DNA of 64,000 nt from Favolaschia claudopus (Eukaryota > Basidiomycota > Agaricomycetes > Agaricales > Mycenaceae): positions 1 through 64,000 of the forward strand of contig JAWWNJ010000032.1 in the NCBI GenBank assembly GCA_037176885.1, read 5' to 3'. The notes under the pieces are model-generated. The model was given only the letters and a program-made list of their open reading frames with translations. It did no database searches and had not been told where the DNA came from. Of the stretch, positions 59,960-64,000 are shown in pieces; positions within the stretch are counted from its first letter, which is position 1, and each line of letters begins with the position of its first letter. The translations under genes and the position numbers were made by a program.

Positions 59960-62900
59960 ATGCTTCCCCTTCTACCTCCCCCGCAAGAAAGCGCCAGCGG
60001 CTCCTGCTCTCTTCACCCACTTACGACGCCCAATTTTGTGACCTGAGCCAGGAAGATCTGGCTGCGTGTGACGAACTCGAAGCAAGATTATCTCAATCTT
60101 CAAGCGCAGTGCACGACCAATCATCTCAAAACCCCCTCCTCCAATATTCGAAACTCCACGACGACCCCGAGAATCCCTTCGCGGATAATAACGATTCATC
60201 CAAACCCGAAAACTCGTCTGTCGTCAAGTTCGCGGGGTTTGGATCTGCTGCTGCCTTGCGTCCCAGCAAAGACATTCCAAACTATGCCACAGGCTTCTCT
60301 TCCGTGTCGAAGGGGTTCGCGTTGGCTGCAAGCCTACATACTCATTCAGACACAACAGAGCATATCGAGACCGCGCCCCACCCTTCTGCCACTGGATTCG
60401 CCGGGTTTGGATCTGCTGCGCTTATGCTACAGGATAAAGACGAACTGAAACGCGATTTTCAACGTTCGCCGTCGCCTGAAGCACCACCAGAACCCGACTA
60501 CGACGCGTGGTTTGCCCCAGCGTCGGACGTGGCGCAGGTGGCTTTTCAAACTGCAGCTTCTGTCATCTCTACAGATCCCCAGAGCGCTCCTATCGGATTC
60601 ATGAAGGCATCCAACAAGGGGTTCATTGCCCCTTCGACGGCTGCACTTGTAGACGCGAAAAAGAAGTTGGAGCGCTGGTCGGAGGATATGGGTGAAACAC
60701 CTGACTCGGGACCTGTGACGACGAAGTCGCATTTGGGCTCTGAAAACCTCTTCAAGTCTGCATCGGAATTCAACATACCCCACTCTCGCGGCGCATCGCC
60801 CGAACGACCTGCCCTGCGAACCCTTGATAACGCGATATACAATACTCCCGCAACTCCCAGCCCCGCCAGTTTTTCCCGTCCCTCTTCCTCTGTCGCCTTC
60901 TCTTCATCTGCAATAGGCTCAGTCAATGGAAAGGCCCTCACGAAACCCCGTCCCTTCAAATCTCCCTTACTCCCTGCCAGTGCGCGTAATGCAAGTGTGG
61001 CTAAATCAGGCTTTGCGCATGCAAGCAGCCCTTTAAATCCTGGCGCGCGGCCGCCGCCGTCCTTTGCTTCCGCGAGCTCGCAGCATCCACTTGTTGCACC
61101 CTCCTTCACCCCGCAAACACCCCTACGTCCTGGGCCGTCGTCGGCTTCGTTTGTCACTCCAATGAGGCTTGGAATGCCAAGTAGTGTCGGATCCAGATTG
61201 TCGAAGAACAGACCTGCGTTTCAGACACCGTTCAAAGCAGGGATGAAACCAGGCGAGCCAGGACGAGTGCTTTTAGAAGCGCGAGAGAAGGCAAAAGCAG
61301 CCGAGTCTAGTCTAGCTATGTCGGTCCCCGGAAAACAAGGGAACGATCGCCCTGCAGGGAACATGAACAGAGCGGGTAAACAGTTTTTTGACCTGAGTAC
61401 GATCCTTTGTCCTCTCTTGACCTTTGGTTCTGATCTTGCCGACCAGCGAAACCGGCTTCCAGACAAACATTGTTATCGTCCGGGCTGATGCCTCAACAAT
61501 ACACATCCGAGAGACTCGAGAATTTTGGAATGTGGAGAAGTTCATGCTATTCATATCACCAACATTTGACTAAAGTGCACACAGTGTCGTCTCGGAACTG
61601 AAGCAAATGACGCCCATGCTAGCTCTCTACTACTCATTCCATACGCCTAGCACAACTGACCCGTCAAATGCACCTCCCAGTCCGCCGAAGCAACTCGGAT
61701 CCCCAGCTGTATTGGATGAGCTACTGAGTAGAGGGTGCCATCTCGCTACGAAGCCGTGGATCGACAATCACTGGGCGCTGATCTTGTGGAAGCTTGCTGG
61801 AATGGTCTGTCTCGACCCTTCGAGCGAAACCGATCCACGAACGAAGCGGTGGTGCTGGGACGAGGTCATGCGACAGATGCTGTACCGGTGAGTTTCTCTC
61901 TTTGAAGTATTGAATGGGATACGACTGAAGCTCGTTAGATATGAACGGGAGCTAAACGGGGGAGCGCGTCCGCCTTTGCGGCGTATCGCGACCCAGGACT
62001 CCCCTGCCGCGAGTCCCATGGTACTTTGTGTCTCGAACATCAGTTGGGGCGAGCCAGGGATGACGGAGGATGGGTTGCCGCTGCCACCACACCCCGAACT
62101 TGAAGTGACAGATGGATGGTACCGACTGCGCGCCCAGGTTGACATACCGCTCGCGCGTGCGGTGCGGCGCGGTGTTATCCGTGTCGGGAGGAAGATTGGG
62201 GTTGTCGGCGCAAAGGTTCGCAATTTATATGCTTGGCTTTCATCTCAGCTGATTAAACGGCCAGCTTCATTCCGAGCGTAAAGAGGCGTCGGAGGTGCTT
62301 GAGGCATACAATTCCACAAATCTGGTATTGTCGGGTAATTCGTCGCATTTAGTCCCCTGGCACACCAAGTTGGGATTTCATAGTGAGCCTTGGATTGCGA
62401 CAATGCATAGCTTGACGGGGGATGGAGGAGTGGTTGCTGCATTGGATTTCGTGATTCTCAAAGTAAGATGCTGCTCCAGTCCGTGCTGCACCAGACTGAA
62501 TAAGCGGGGGTTAGACATATCCCATAGCATTTCTTGAGTTTCGTGAAGACGAGAATGGCGAGAAGCAGCGCGAGGGGCCGCGAAACGAGCGTGAGGAGAC
62601 AGAGACTCAAGAGAAGTGGACGGTTTGTCTTTCCTAGTAATTTTGATTTATACAGTTCTAGCTGACAAAACATACGTATAGCGTCGCCGCGAAGTGCACG
62701 AAAATACACTTCGAGAAGAGCTTTCCAAGAAGGAGATGCGGTTCCAGGGCTACGCGGAGCGGATGGAACAGCGAGCAGGACCGCAGTTTGTGCCTACCGA
62801 GGACGGTGAGCGGCTGGGAGCTTTTGATACTGAAAAGTCTCAAGTCTCATGTCACTCGCGGTTTTTAGGTGAGCCTACGGACGAATTGGAAGAACTGTAT

Positions 62901-63352
62901 GATGAACTGGAAGATCCGGCTGCGGCGGGGGCAGTACTGTCGCGCGTAAGAGGTAACACCGCCGGATGGTTTGCCCGGTTCATTCTAGACCGCCTGGAGA
63001 AAGAGAGGGAGCGCGCGAGCGAGGAAATCGACCAGGAACTGAAGGTGCCGAAACATAACAAGATGTGTGTCATCAACTAACATCACCTCAGAGAGTGTGT
63101 CCACCTCGGGAGGTGCGCAATTTTCGAGTTTTGGTCGTCCAGGACGCATGCACTTCACGTCGGGGGGCGACCCGCTCTGCGCAATTGACAGTGTGGGATG
63201 TGCTTGGGCTGGGGGAAAGCCTGGATGTCGGGAAACGATTTGTGACAACAAATCTAATGCCGACTTCACAAAGTGCATGGATGGGCTGCTGTGAGAGTGG
63301 ATCTGAAATTTATCTGAGCACTCGACGGGACACGCGATGGAAGAGGCTGTAA
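59960..63352 (+). CDS. BRCA2: BRCA2-family recombination mediator
   Basis: Nine exons (59960-61396, 61447-61531, 61585-61887, 61939-62215, 62265-62462, 62515-62622, 62682-62805, 62869-63044, 63092-63352) give about 990 residues; a short first exon remains unplaced (an ATG at 59884 is near but out of phase). The N-terminal half has BRC-like units: ATGFSSVSKGFALAASL, and the clearest, GFMKASNKGFIAPSTAAL followed by DAKKKL. FAGFGSAA occurs twice. After QTPFKAGMKPGEPGR come the helical domain (LLSSGLMPQQYTSERL, HLATKPWIDNHWALILWKLAG) and OB folds (ELEVTDGWYRLRAQVD, VGRKIGVVGAK, LSGNSSHLVPWHTKLGF). It loads Rad51 on single-stranded DNA in the nucleus. No break seen. Confidence 0.93.
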
Positions 63353-63483
63353 GGTGTAGGTCTAGGTTCAAGTTGTACGAAATTCCCCTGTGTAGAATTT
63401 TCGGTGTTGTACGTAACTGTTCGTCGGATATCTCGTCCCACCATTGTCTGGCTTGCTTCTAACCATCGTGCTCCCCGCACTCA

Positions 63484-64000
63484 ATGGCTGACTACGTCTA
63501 CGCCCTTCACGACTTTCTCCCCGAACACGAAGACGAGGTCTCCTTCCATGCCGGGGAACGCATAGAGGTCGTGGAAAAGGATGATCTCTACAACGATGGC
63601 TGGTGGAGGGGACGCAATCTCGCAGGAAAAGTTGGCCTATTTCCTCAGAGCTATACTACGCCCACGCCGCCAGCAGAATCTACTCCTCCCCAATCTTACG
63701 CTATTTCTTCACCGAGTGAAACTCCCGAGACGAGCGCTCCGCTCAAGTCGCTTGCTGAAGAACCCGAGTCCGCAGACGACACTTCACCGGCTTCCCCCGT
63801 GCCTCATATTTATCTTAATGATAATGCTACGGAGCCAGTCAGGTCTAGCGGCGAGGTGATGCAAGCAACCATGACCGACGTTCAGCAAGCCATCGAGCAG
63901 CTCGGTAGCCGTGATCGAGGAAGTAATACTAACCTCGATCATGATGCTCGCAGCTTCAGTTTCGCTTCTAGCCATGGCATGACGACGGATTCGGAGGAGG
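63484..64000 (+). CDS. N-terminal SH3-domain protein, cut by window end
   Basis: An open frame from ATG to the window end (172 codons visible). An SH3 domain fills residues 1-58: MADYVYALHDFLPEHEDEVS, with the ALHDF motif, the acidic loop, GWWRGR and VGLFPQSYT. A serine/proline-rich region follows. The N-terminal SH3 with this spacing resembles polarity scaffolds of the Boi1/Boi2 type, which carry SAM and PH domains further on, but those would lie beyond the window, so the exact family is open. Confidence 0.8.
   Translation, partial: MADYVYALHDFLPEHEDEVSFHAGERIEVVEKDDLYNDGWWRGRNLAGKVGLFPQSYTTPTPPAESTPPQSYAISSPSETPETSAPLKSLAEEPESADDTSPASPVPHIYLNDNATEPVRSSGEVMQATMTDVQQAIEQLGSRDRGSNTNLDHDARSFSFASSHGMTTDSEE

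Overview
The window looks like nuclear DNA of a mushroom-forming basidiomycete (Agaricomycetes). Nearly every protein gene is split by 45-65 base GT-AG introns, coding sequence is moderately GC-rich, and the gene families fit that group: KDZ transposases with a CxC2 cysteine cluster, a TET/JBP-type dioxygenase, expanded F-box-like proteins, tandem GH5 exo-beta-1,3-glucanases and a fungal BRCA2. I rebuilt exon models by hand from splice sites and reading-frame phase. No search was run, so family names rest on motif recognition.

Layout. 0.2-7.2 kb: three small unknown genes, a tandem pair of F-box-like paralogues, a 325-base-period tandem repeat, another small gene and a decayed KDZ remnant. 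7.5-11.3 kb: a KDZ transposase with no frame breaks. 11.7-18.7 kb: five spliced plus-strand genes (called A to E here); A-D share a cysteine signature C-x2-C-x6-C-x8-C-x2-C-x6/8-C. 19.0-26.2 kb: a Ty3/gypsy retroelement on the minus strand with separate gag, protease and pol frames. A-E, the retroelement and its leader up to about 28.2 kb share a marked excess of the pentamer GCGGG/CCCGC, which suggests one composite territory of about 17 kb. 28.2-30.9 kb: a divergent pair of unknown genes. 31.3-35.0 kb: a second KDZ transposase with many of the same intron positions.

36.0-40.9 kb: an F-box-like gene on the minus strand is split by a 3,466-base AT-rich insertion with long inverted termini and an 8-base target duplication. 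Removing it with one duplication copy restores one 451-codon frame. Inside it lies a tRNA-like (SINE-like) sequence. 41.6-42.8 kb: a TET/JBP-like 2-oxoglutarate dioxygenase gene. 43.0-44.2 kb: a third type of F-box-like gene, then two foldback-type repeats.

45.5-64 kb is ordinary host sequence: a taxilin-family gene carrying an in-frame SUMO-like domain and an 18-base microexon, a small unknown gene, a poorly resolved 2.7 kb stretch, UDP-N-acetylglucosamine pyrophosphorylase (UAP1), an Smr-domain protein, two tandem GH5 glucanases, BRCA2, and the start of an SH3-domain gene cut by the window edge.

The host genes cover cell-wall precursor supply (UAP1), wall glucan remodelling (GH5), recombination repair (BRCA2) and trafficking or polarity (taxilin, SH3). 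The mobile half pairs DNA transposons and a retroelement with a candidate 5-methylcytosine oxidase. The most unusual items are the zinc-finger gene cluster with the GCGGG-rich territory, the precise insertion in the F-box-like gene, and the taxilin/SUMO-like fusion.
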